A model generated the notes under the pieces. It did not search any database. It was not told the DNA's origin and saw nothing but the letters and a program-made list of their open reading frames with translations. The position numbers and the translations under genes were made by a program. Below are positions 26,501 through 34,184 of a stretch of DNA of 42,188 nucleotides, piece by piece; within the stretch, counting starts at the first letter, position 1, and every line of letters starts with the position of its first letter. Source of the DNA: Lachnospiraceae bacterium (lineage in GTDB: Bacteria; Bacillota; Clostridia; Lachnospirales; Lachnospiraceae); contig JAILLZ010000096.1 in NCBI GenBank assembly GCA_024692885.1, positions 1 to 42,188 on the forward strand, written 5' to 3'.

Positions 26501-27743
26501 TTTCACCGCATATGAGAGACTTGAAGAGGAGAAAAACAGCGGCATACAGGGAACCGGACTGGGACTTGATATATCAAGGCGATTTGCTGAGCTCATGAAC
26601 GGAAAACTCTGGTGTGAGAGCGAATACAAAAAAGGCTCGGAATTTATCTTTACCGTAGACCAGGTTATCAAGGATAAAAAGCCTATTGGAATCTTTGTTG
26701 AACATGATGAGTTTGAATCCACGGGACCTTATGTTCCGCAGTTTATAGCACCGGATGCGGATGTTCTGGTAGTTGATGACAACCCGATGAACCTTAACGT
26801 TATAAAAGGACTTCTGAAGGCAACAAGGATGTTCGTCACCACGGCAAAGAGCGGTGAGGAATGCCTTGAAAAGATAAAATTCGGAAATTTTAACGTTGTT
26901 CTTCTTGACCATATGATGCCCGGAATGGACGGCGTGGAAACTCTTGAAAGAATAAGGCAGACACATCCTGACCTTCCGGTCTATGCCCTCACAGCAAACT
27001 CCGTGGCGGGCGAGGACTTCTATATTTCAAAGGGATTTAACGGCTATCTGGCGAAACCGATTGACAGTATAACCTTGGAGAAGACCATCATGAAGCATCT
27101 TCCTGAGGAAATCATGGAGAAGCCGGGTGAGGACGATGTGGTTGAAGAACTCACAGAGTTGCCGGAAGATATGCTTTGGATAAAAGAGGTTGAGAGCCTC
27201 AATGTTGATGATGGTATCAAGGCATCGGGAGGAATCCAGGGATACATTACATCGTTGAATCTGTTTTTGGATACGATAGATGATAATCTGAAAACTATTG
27301 AGAATGCATATAAGGCAAATAACATAAAGCTTTATAAGATAAAGGTGCATGCCCTCAAGACCTCCGCTAGGATTATAGGAGATATGAAACTTTCCAAGAT
27401 GGCTGAGGCTCTGGAAGATGCAGGAAACAGAGAAGATTATGAATACATAGACGGTCATAACGACGAGTTCATCGCTGATTACAGTGCTTACAAAGAAAAA
27501 CTTGCAAGGCTTCACAAAGAGGAAGACGATGGAAACAAAGAATTGATTTCGGACGTAGAACTTGCGGATGCGTATGCAGCACTTAAGGAGCTGATTCCTC
27601 AGATGGATTATGACTCAGTGGAAATGATTCTTAATCAGCTTGATAGTTATATGCTTCCGGATAAGGATGCAACTAAAATGAAAGAACTCAAAAAAATGCT
27701 TAAGCTTCTGGATTGGGATGGAATGGAAGCATTAATCAAATAA
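23526..27743 (+). CDS. Hybrid histidine kinase with two-component-regulator propeller, HisKA-HATPase-REC-HPt
   Basis: Repeated propeller motifs (GLPTSDANYILGASDGYIWIGG, EGRIWVGTNDNGV), a TM segment, SHEIRTPINTILG, GTGLGLDISRR, VVDDNPMNL...LLDHMMPGMDG, HALKTSARIIG. Confidence 0.92.
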   Translation: MSMKYKRVLLQTIVSVLAFATVAVVKDVNIVRAEDSASIGGGYAATGQIDGLGYTSKLYDATNGLPTSDANYILGASDGYIWIGGYSGIIRYDGSSFERMDTSDGLTSGRALFEDSEGRIWVGTNDNGVVMLDGENRTHFTFKEGLGSSSIRSFAEDANHNVYIGSTAGVCYVDSDLEVHVLDDDRINEERILRLESEANGRIIGQTKAGMVFAIESGEITEFYTSQDLGIEKITTFIPDPENQGKVYLCTETSNVYYGEFGKSVNELKKISVAPAENIHWICYACGRVWISSVQTPGYLDENNIFHVLEHVPMDSAIEMMTVDYQGNMWYASSTMGIMKVVANNFTDVTGDAGITTGVVNSTCYFEDKLYIATDTGLLALDKKGNAANDEITEFMGGARIRSLYDDGNGNMWICSFSRDHGLVKCSKDGTITTFTEENGMPSSEARCAVKLSDGSLLVGTNRGIAFIENESTVKAYPEDSLLSSMMALTVCEGDRGEKYIGTDGDGLYILDKNDNYVHMGREDGLTSDVIMRIKKDEERDLYWLITSNSIEYMKNDVISEVTSFPYNNNYDLFFDNRGYLWILSSYGVYCVDEESMINDNVTDYRLYTLANGLISTPTSNSYSAIDDSGNLYISGRNGVCHVNINNYFEESANTKTGVSYIYCNNERVTEDSDGGYTIPPNNGRIRISAKVLDYTMSNPLVHVYMDGSDDEGITAYARELSDLEYTNLKYGNYTLHIQVMSNADGSMVRDDTVRISKQPRFFEMAVTKIIIVAIAIAVTGILVWSILTGTVIRKQYALIQEAKDEAERANSAKSRFLANMSHEIRTPINTILGMDEMMLREDPTGVPKTYFMSMVNYAFDIKNATESLLGLINDLLDISKIESGKMNLVEQEYDVAESLRSIISMIRVKSAEKDLAFDVTVDEKTPSRLYGDIGKIKQILLNLLTNAVKYTEVGGFVLTLAVEEITDEKVSIRFSVKDTGMGVKPEDMDRLFTAYERLEEEKNSGIQGTGLGLDISRRFAELMNGKLWCESEYKKGSEFIFTVDQVIKDKKPIGIFVEHDEFESTGPYVPQFIAPDADVLVVDDNPMNLNVIKGLLKATRMFVTTAKSGEECLEKIKFGNFNVVLLDHMMPGMDGVETLERIRQTHPDLPVYALTANSVAGEDFYISKGFNGYLAKPIDSITLEKTIMKHLPEEIMEKPGEDDVVEELTELPEDMLWIKEVESLNVDDGIKASGGIQGYITSLNLFLDTIDDNLKTIENAYKANNIKLYKIKVHALKTSARIIGDMKLSKMAEALEDAGNREDYEYIDGHNDEFIADYSAYKEKLARLHKEEDDGNKELISDVELADAYAALKELIPQMDYDSVEMILNQLDSYMLPDKDATKMKELKKMLKLLDWDGMEALIK

Positions 27744-27760
27744 AACAAAGGAGAGAGATT

Positions 27761-28513
27761 GTGAGAAAAATACTGATGATTGGCGCCAGGGAGACATTTC
27801 TCGTACGAGTGCTGGTGGATAAGCTTGTGAAGGAAGACTTTAACTGCATATTTGTACCATGGAATATCAATGACATTAACAAAAGCTGGGACGGGACAGC
27901 GCTGGTATGCCTTTATATGGATGATAAGGAGTATCCGCCCGAGGATGTCATTCACTATTTGAACGACAAGATGGATGAGGACAATCTACAGATGATGGCT
28001 GTGGGTGAAAAAAACGATATGGTAAGACTCCTGGGCAGCATCAAAGAAGATTTGGTCTATGAGAGTTTTGTAAGACCAATCAATAACGATGCCTTTGTTC
28101 AAGCTGTACAGAAGCTGTTCAAAAAAGTGGATGCGGGAGAGTTCAAAAAGAACATTCTGATAGTGGATGACGATCCGAATTATCTTGGTATAGTCAGGGA
28201 GTGGCTCAGAGAAAAATACAAGGTTTCCATGGCAAATTCAGGATTGCAGGCCATAAAATGGCTGGGGAAAAACACTGTCGATCTTATTCTTCTCGACTAT
28301 GAAATGCCGGTTACCAGTGGACCGCAGGTCTTGGAGATGTTAAGAAGCGATGAGGATACGAAGGAAATCCCTGTCATGTTTCTTACAGGAAAAGGTGACA
28401 AGGAAAGTGTAATGAGCGTTCTTGAATTAAAGCCGGAAGGATATTTTTTGAAGAGCATCGGAAAGCAGGAACTCATAGAGCAGCTTGACGTATTTTTCAT
28501 AAAGCACAGATAA
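27761..28513 (+). CDS. Response regulator with N-terminal pseudo-receiver and C-terminal REC, no DNA-binding output
   Basis: C-terminal REC: NILIVDDDPNYLGIV, LILLDYEMPVTSG, VMFLTGKGD. GTG start behind GGAGAGAG. Confidence 0.85.
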   Translation: MRKILMIGARETFLVRVLVDKLVKEDFNCIFVPWNINDINKSWDGTALVCLYMDDKEYPPEDVIHYLNDKMDEDNLQMMAVGEKNDMVRLLGSIKEDLVYESFVRPINNDAFVQAVQKLFKKVDAGEFKKNILIVDDDPNYLGIVREWLREKYKVSMANSGLQAIKWLGKNTVDLILLDYEMPVTSGPQVLEMLRSDEDTKEIPVMFLTGKGDKESVMSVLELKPEGYFLKSIGKQELIEQLDVFFIKHR

Positions 28514-28563
28514 GAGGAATCTGAAGATTTTTTTAGAAATGCACAGGTAAGAGGAACTATCAT

Positions 28564-31002
28564 ATGATGGAGTTTTTGAAAACAAATCAGCTGAATTTCA
28601 TGTTGGTAATGAGCAGCGTCTGCGGCACCATTGCGGTCTTTGTAATGATTGCCAAAGCACTGCCGTTTAAAAGGCGAATGGCATTGCTGTCTCTTGAATT
28701 GACAGCCATGTTTCTTTTGTACTTTGACCGATTGGCATATATGTTTTCGGGAGATCCGACTCCATATGGATTTGTGATGGTGCGAGTGACAAACTTTTTG
28801 GTTTTCTCACTTACACTTGGAGTTATTATATCGCTGAATTTCTACATTTCGGATTTGCTTACGACAGAAGGTGGGCTTGAGTCGGCTCCGAAAAGGCTGT
28901 ATATTTCTTTGGCTCTTGCAATTATTGGAATAATACTGATAGTTATTTCGCAGTTTACGGGGCTTTATTATTACTTTGATGAGGCAAACCGTTATCACAG
29001 AGGTCCGGGATTTTTGCTCTGTTATGTTTTCCCGCTTATAACACCTCTTGTACAGCTTACCGTAATTGTTCAGAATCGTGAGAGATTCAATAAAGGAATA
29101 TACAGGTCTTTGATTTTGTTTATTTTTGCGCCTATTGTTGCATCAGTAATTCAGATTTTTGCATACGGACTCTCACTCACAAATATGGCAATGGTTGGAA
29201 TGGGTATTGTTGTATACGTTTATGCCATCATAGATGTGAACCAAAAGATTGAGCGGTCCAAAAAGCGCGAGATGGATATTTTAAAGGAAGAACGAAAGAA
29301 GATGCAGCATCTTTTCGAGGAGACTTCCACAGCTTTCATAAATGCTCTGGATGATAAGGGTGAGTATTCAAAAGGCCACTCAGTGAGAGTGGCGCGATAT
29401 GCGAGAAAGATAGCACAGGCCTGCGGAAAAAACGAAGCAGAGTGCGATGAAGTATACTACAGCGGATTGCTTCATGATGTCGGAAAGATAGGGCTTCCGG
29501 AAGAACTCTTGAAAAAGGATGAACTGACGGAAGAAGAGAAAATAAAAATGAAGGAAAAACCTGTTATTGGAGATAGGATTCTCTCGGGCATTACGGATTT
29601 CCCAAGGTTAAGATTCGGTGCGAAGTATGCCTTTGAAAAATATGACGGAACGGGGTACCCGGACCAGCTTAAAGGTGAGGAAATACCGGAAGTAGGAAGG
29701 ATAATTGCCGTAGCCAATTATTATGACAGAATCACTTCACAGAAGAGTGACAGATCCCCGTATCCACAGATGGTTGTGCGAGAGGAGTTTGTAAAAAAGG
29801 CCGGAAATGACTTTGATCCAAGATTTGCGGGAGCGATGGTTTCACTTATAGATGAAGATTCCGACTATCTAATGCAAAACAGTGATGAAAATTACAGGAA
29901 CGAGCCGGATAAATTTGTGGAGGCAAATGCCTACAGAAGTTCTGTTTCAAAAGGAATTCTTATAGAAAACATTTCAACGGTCATTCGTTTTAAATGCAAA
30001 AAACGTGAGGATTCGCCAACCGGTTTCTCCGCTCCTTCCATAATCTTGTTTGATTCCTATGACGGAAGAGTTCATGATGCAAAAAAGAATATAGATGTAT
30101 TCGGATATCTGGAGTATGGTGAGATCTTCTTTGATGGACACGTTATCTGTACTGCTGCCAGAAGCATGGATGTTAAGGTGACGGAAAGAACCGTACATAC
30201 TGAGGAAGAAATACAAGAGCAGCTTGATTCTTCCAAGATAGAAAAAAACAAAAAAGCTGAATCATTTATTCTGAATAAGATGGAGTCGGAATACGAGATA
30301 TATACCGGACGAATAGAAGACCATGCAAAGATTATCGTAAAGACTCCGGAGAAGGTAATAGAGGTTGTGGCAGCACTTCCAAACAGTTCAAAGTATGCCT
30401 ATGTTGGCCTCACCGGCGAGTATTGTACGCTGGATGACATAGCTATAGAAAAGACGATTGAGAAGGCTTACGATGAGATACCGCGTATTGCGCCTTATGT
30501 GCAGTATACAAACAGAATGCAGTCGGACATCCCGAATATCCAGGTGGACAGTACAAGACTTGTTTACACGAGGGGAATACCTCTTGAGGACAGTCTGCAG
30601 ATAAAATTCCATACGATGAGTCTGCCGTCGGCAAATCTCATCTGGCACTGTCCGTACATTATCATTTTCCATTCGGACGATGGCCTTGTGAACGGAAAGA
30701 ATTACAAAGAATACGCGTTCATAAAGATGAGTGGTGAGAATGAAGGAAAATATGATTATTCAGAGAACAGCATCGAGGTTACAAGAGGAGAAGAGTTTGT
30801 AAACTGGGAAGACTGGGAAGAATGCAACCGCGAAGGCGTGGAGTGCGAGGCTGTCTTTGAGAAAAAAGGCAAAACTATTATTACTCAGGCCGAGAATAAC
30901 GGAATCGGAATTGTCAATAAGACAAGACTCTTCGAAGCTGATGATGAAGTGTATGTAGCCCTCACCGGAGATCAGGTGGCTTTGACGGATATAAGAATAT
31001 AA
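28564..31002 (+). CDS. Membrane HD-GYP protein with C-terminal duplicated uncharacterised domain
   Basis: About seven TM segments; KGHSVRVARYARKI, HDVGKIGLPEELL, AFEKYDGTGYPDQL; a long (over 300 aa) C-terminal extension with two repeats. Confidence 0.82.
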   Translation: MMEFLKTNQLNFMLVMSSVCGTIAVFVMIAKALPFKRRMALLSLELTAMFLLYFDRLAYMFSGDPTPYGFVMVRVTNFLVFSLTLGVIISLNFYISDLLTTEGGLESAPKRLYISLALAIIGIILIVISQFTGLYYYFDEANRYHRGPGFLLCYVFPLITPLVQLTVIVQNRERFNKGIYRSLILFIFAPIVASVIQIFAYGLSLTNMAMVGMGIVVYVYAIIDVNQKIERSKKREMDILKEERKKMQHLFEETSTAFINALDDKGEYSKGHSVRVARYARKIAQACGKNEAECDEVYYSGLLHDVGKIGLPEELLKKDELTEEEKIKMKEKPVIGDRILSGITDFPRLRFGAKYAFEKYDGTGYPDQLKGEEIPEVGRIIAVANYYDRITSQKSDRSPYPQMVVREEFVKKAGNDFDPRFAGAMVSLIDEDSDYLMQNSDENYRNEPDKFVEANAYRSSVSKGILIENISTVIRFKCKKREDSPTGFSAPSIILFDSYDGRVHDAKKNIDVFGYLEYGEIFFDGHVICTAARSMDVKVTERTVHTEEEIQEQLDSSKIEKNKKAESFILNKMESEYEIYTGRIEDHAKIIVKTPEKVIEVVAALPNSSKYAYVGLTGEYCTLDDIAIEKTIEKAYDEIPRIAPYVQYTNRMQSDIPNIQVDSTRLVYTRGIPLEDSLQIKFHTMSLPSANLIWHCPYIIIFHSDDGLVNGKNYKEYAFIKMSGENEGKYDYSENSIEVTRGEEFVNWEDWEECNREGVECEAVFEKKGKTIITQAENNGIGIVNKTRLFEADDEVYVALTGDQVALTDIRI

Positions 31003-31050
31003 GAATATAAGAAGACCGTGAAAAGACTATTATTTAAGTGTTGTTAATCT

Positions 31051-31104
31051 ATTGTTAACTAAAATGATAAAATGGTTGACAAATGAAAGCTGTTGCCATA
31101 TTCT
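31051..31104 (+). promoter_or_regulatory. BirA-type operator overlapping the bioY promoter
   Basis: ATTGTTAAC-N15-GTTGACAAA (31051-31083). -35 TTGACA (31076-31081), 17-nt spacer, -10 TATTCT (31099-31104). Confidence 0.8.
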
Positions 31105-31195
31105 GTCTCTTGGCATATGAAACATAGCGAGTGAATTCTACGCGTATAAGAAATCATATGCATCAAGTAGATAAATATTTGGAGGAACATCATTT

Positions 31196-31747
31196 ATGAA
31201 TCGTGGCAAGCTTTATTTTTGGACAACCTGTGCCCTCATGACAGCAATTATGTGCATATTGGGACCTGTAACCCTTCCTATTGGGCCGATACCGGTTTCG
31301 CTCATGCTTTTGGTAATATTCCTGTCGGTTATCATTCTTGGAACAAAGGGAGCTGTGGTAAGCACTGTTTTGTATCTTCTCATAGGAATGGCCGGACTTC
31401 CGGTTTTCTCCGGATACTCGGGTGGAATCACAAAGATTGCCGGACCTACGGGAGGCTATCTTGTAGGATACATATTTGCAGCCCTTATAGCCGGCATAAT
31501 AAATGAGAAGGCAAAAGGAAAGACAGCGTTCATCATTCTTGGAATGGTACTTGGAACAGCTGTTGCCTATTCATTTGGAACTGTTTGGTTTATCATCCTG
31601 ATGAAGGTTGATTTATGGTACGCCCTCACAGTGTGTGTATTTCCGTTCATTCCTTTTGATGTGGCGAAAATGTTGATCGCGACATATCTTGGAAGGGCGG
31701 TTAAAAACGCGCTGATGAAGAGCGGACATTATGATTTCGAAGTATAA
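31196..31747 (+). CDS. bioY: Biotin transporter BioY
   Basis: LPIGPIPVSLMLLVIFLSVIILGTKGA...GMAGLPVFSGYSGGITKIAGPTGGYLVGYIFAA. Confidence 0.92.
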   Translation: MNRGKLYFWTTCALMTAIMCILGPVTLPIGPIPVSLMLLVIFLSVIILGTKGAVVSTVLYLLIGMAGLPVFSGYSGGITKIAGPTGGYLVGYIFAALIAGIINEKAKGKTAFIILGMVLGTAVAYSFGTVWFIILMKVDLWYALTVCVFPFIPFDVAKMLIATYLGRAVKNALMKSGHYDFEV

Positions 31748-31750
31748 AAA

Positions 31751-32443
31751 ATGATTTCAGAAGAGATAAGAAAAAAACTGTACGAACTGCAAGACAAGAA
31801 ATATCGAGATTTTCAGAGCGGTCTCACTCCGACTCTGGAATCGGACAGAACGATTGGTGTGAGAACTCCGGAACTGAGAAAACTTGCAAAGGAACTTGCA
31901 AAACGAAATGACGTTGCAGACTTTTTGTCATTATTGCCGCATGAGTATTTCGAGGAGAACCAGCTGCAGGCCTTTATAATCTCAGATAGGAAGGACTTTG
32001 ATGAGTGTATGGATGGGCTCAAAAGATTTCTTCCCTTTGTGGACAATTGGGCTACCTGCGATCAGATGTCTCCGAAGGTTTTTAAGAAGCACAAAAAAGA
32101 GCTTCTGCCTTACATAAAAGAATGGATTGGGTCGAGTGAAACATACACCGTTCGGTTTGGAATAAAGATGCTGATGGAGCATTTTTTGGATGAGGATTTT
32201 GACATCGCTTATCCTGAGATGGTGGCGCATGTTCGCTCTGATGAGTACTATGTCAATATGATGATAGCCTGGTATTTTGCAACAGCTCTTGCTAAGCAGT
32301 ACGATATGGTAATACCTTTTATAGAGGAACATCGTTTAGATAAGTGGACTCATAATAAGACGATACAAAAGTCGGTGGAGAGCTATCGAATATCTGATGA
32401 ACAAAAGGCTTATCTCAAAAGCCTTAAAGATAAGAGCAAATAA
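31751..32443 (+). CDS. DNA alkylation repair (AlkD-like) HEAT-repeat protein
   Basis: GVRTPELRKLAKEL, DNWATCDQMSPKVFKKHK, YYVNMMIAWYFATALAK, LDKWTHNKTIQKSVES. Confidence 0.88.
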   Translation: MISEEIRKKLYELQDKKYRDFQSGLTPTLESDRTIGVRTPELRKLAKELAKRNDVADFLSLLPHEYFEENQLQAFIISDRKDFDECMDGLKRFLPFVDNWATCDQMSPKVFKKHKKELLPYIKEWIGSSETYTVRFGIKMLMEHFLDEDFDIAYPEMVAHVRSDEYYVNMMIAWYFATALAKQYDMVIPFIEEHRLDKWTHNKTIQKSVESYRISDEQKAYLKSLKDKSK

Positions 32444-32446
32444 AAA

Positions 32447-32483
32447 GGCTCCGGGTTACGCATGTAACTCGGAGCTATCTTTA
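32447..32483. terminator. Terminator hairpin between convergent genes
   Basis: GGCTCCGGGTTAC-gcat-GTAACTCGGAGCT with A/T-rich flanks. Confidence 0.65.
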
Positions 32484-32518
32484 TATGTTTAATATACAAG
32501 TCTGATTTGAAGTTTATT

Positions 32519-33883
32519 CTAAGCTTCCTCGCCTTTGAGTTCTTTGATCTTCTCAAGAATAAGTTTTTCATTGAATGCGAAGAAGAGGCATGCTCCTATG
32601 AAGCAGGTGATGAAAGCGATGACAGCTGTAGCTCTGTAGCTTTCCGGTGTCTGTGATACTGTCACAGATGTGAAAATAACAAGTGCGATAGCCTGTCCCA
32701 TCTTGAATGCGAAAGTTCTTGCAGCGAAGAACATTCCGCTTCTGTCTTCTCCGGTCTCAAGTCTAGTGAGCTCAGCAACATCTGCTACACAGGCCTGTGG
32801 AAGAATTCCTAAGATTGCCATAGGAATTGCGGCAGCAACAGCTACGATAAATCCCCAATGAAGACCCTTTCCGCAGAATGATGTGATTGCAAATACACAT
32901 GAGTATGCGAAAAATCCGACGATGATAAGTTTTTTCTTTCCAATCTTCTTTGCGAGGAAGTTAACAAGCGGATAGAGGCAAACGCTTATCGCTGTCATAG
33001 TAGCTGTAAGAACGAATGTCCAAGTATCCTCAATTTCCATAAGCTTTGTCTCATAGAAAGCCAAACCTGTCTGGAAAAGTGTGAGTGCAAAGAAGTAAAT
33101 TACATCACTGTATACAAAACGTCTGAACTGACCGTTTGAAAATGTCTTGACAAGAGAAGTAAACGGTTTTGTATCACTTGGCTTGCTGTCAATGTAATCG
33201 CGCTCTTTAATATAGAAAGCCGGGAATATCATTGCAAGGCAAGCGATGGTAGCCATTATAGCAACTGCGAGTCTGATACTGCTCTTCTGACCTACTGTTG
33301 GCTGAAGTGCTCCGGCAAGGTTTGGAAGAAGGAAAGATATACTCTGTCCAACGATAAATGTAAACGAAATGAAAGTCGAAACATTTATTCTGTGCTCCTG
33401 TGTGTCTCCAAGCTCAGCGATAAGCGCATTGTAAGGTGTGCAGAACATTGTCATGAAAAGGTAGAATACCATCAAAAGTACGAAGAGTACCAAATCATTA
33501 ATAACGATGCTTCCTGTCTGAGGAAGAACGAAAAGTCCTATTGTAACAAGCGCAAACGGAATAGCCATCACGCGCATAAACGGGATACGTCTTCCACCGG
33601 GGTTGTCGCTTCTGTCAGACCATCCGGCGATGAGCGGATCTGTTATGGCGTCGAAGATTCTTCCTGCAGCAAGGACAAGCCCGAACAGTGTCAGCTTGAA
33701 GAAGATAGGATCCTGAGTGATGCCCGATGCGAAAATACCTGTGTTTGGATTCATCTCATCAGGGCTTCCGGTATAGTAATAAACCATCCAGTTTGAAACT
33801 ACTCCTGAGAGGAGACTCCATCCAAACTGCCCCAATGCGAAAATCCATAATAATTTGTTAGTTATGGGTTTTAGTTGATTCAT
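32519..33883 (-). CDS. MFS/GPH-family glycoside-cation symporter
   Basis: FGLVLAAGRIFDAITDPLIAGWSDRSDNPGGRRIPFM (MelB/GPH signature). ATG at 33883 behind AAAGGAAG. Confidence 0.88.
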   Translation of the reverse strand: MNQLKPITNKLLWIFALGQFGWSLLSGVVSNWMVYYYTGSPDEMNPNTGIFASGITQDPIFFKLTLFGLVLAAGRIFDAITDPLIAGWSDRSDNPGGRRIPFMRVMAIPFALVTIGLFVLPQTGSIVINDLVLFVLLMVFYLFMTMFCTPYNALIAELGDTQEHRINVSTFISFTFIVGQSISFLLPNLAGALQPTVGQKSSIRLAVAIMATIACLAMIFPAFYIKERDYIDSKPSDTKPFTSLVKTFSNGQFRRFVYSDVIYFFALTLFQTGLAFYETKLMEIEDTWTFVLTATMTAISVCLYPLVNFLAKKIGKKKLIIVGFFAYSCVFAITSFCGKGLHWGFIVAVAAAIPMAILGILPQACVADVAELTRLETGEDRSGMFFAARTFAFKMGQAIALVIFTSVTVSQTPESYRATAVIAFITCFIGACLFFAFNEKLILEKIKELKGEEA

Positions 33884-34091
33884 TTTTTTGCTTCCTTTCG
33901 AGTCATAATAGGGGCTTAGCATAATTTTTTTGTGCAAAATCGCGCCCTTTTAGAAAAATTATATAAAAAAACCGTCAAACAAACTAGCTAAAAAAAACAC
34001 ATTTTCGACCATTTTTGAACATTTCAGAAAAAAACGGTAAAAACATCTCTGATATTTGTGCAAATCGATGAAGAAAATAAAGCAATTTGTT

Positions 34092-34121
34092 GAATTAAAA
34101 GTGAAACATGTATTATAATAC
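34092..34121 (+). promoter_or_regulatory. Predicted promoter of the CHASE2-cyclase gene
   Basis: TTGAAT, 18-nt spacer, TATAAT. Confidence 0.45.
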
Positions 34122-34184
34122 TATTAACTATGATGTAGTATTTTGGTCTAATTATAAGTAATTATAATTTATGGGGTTTTTGTT

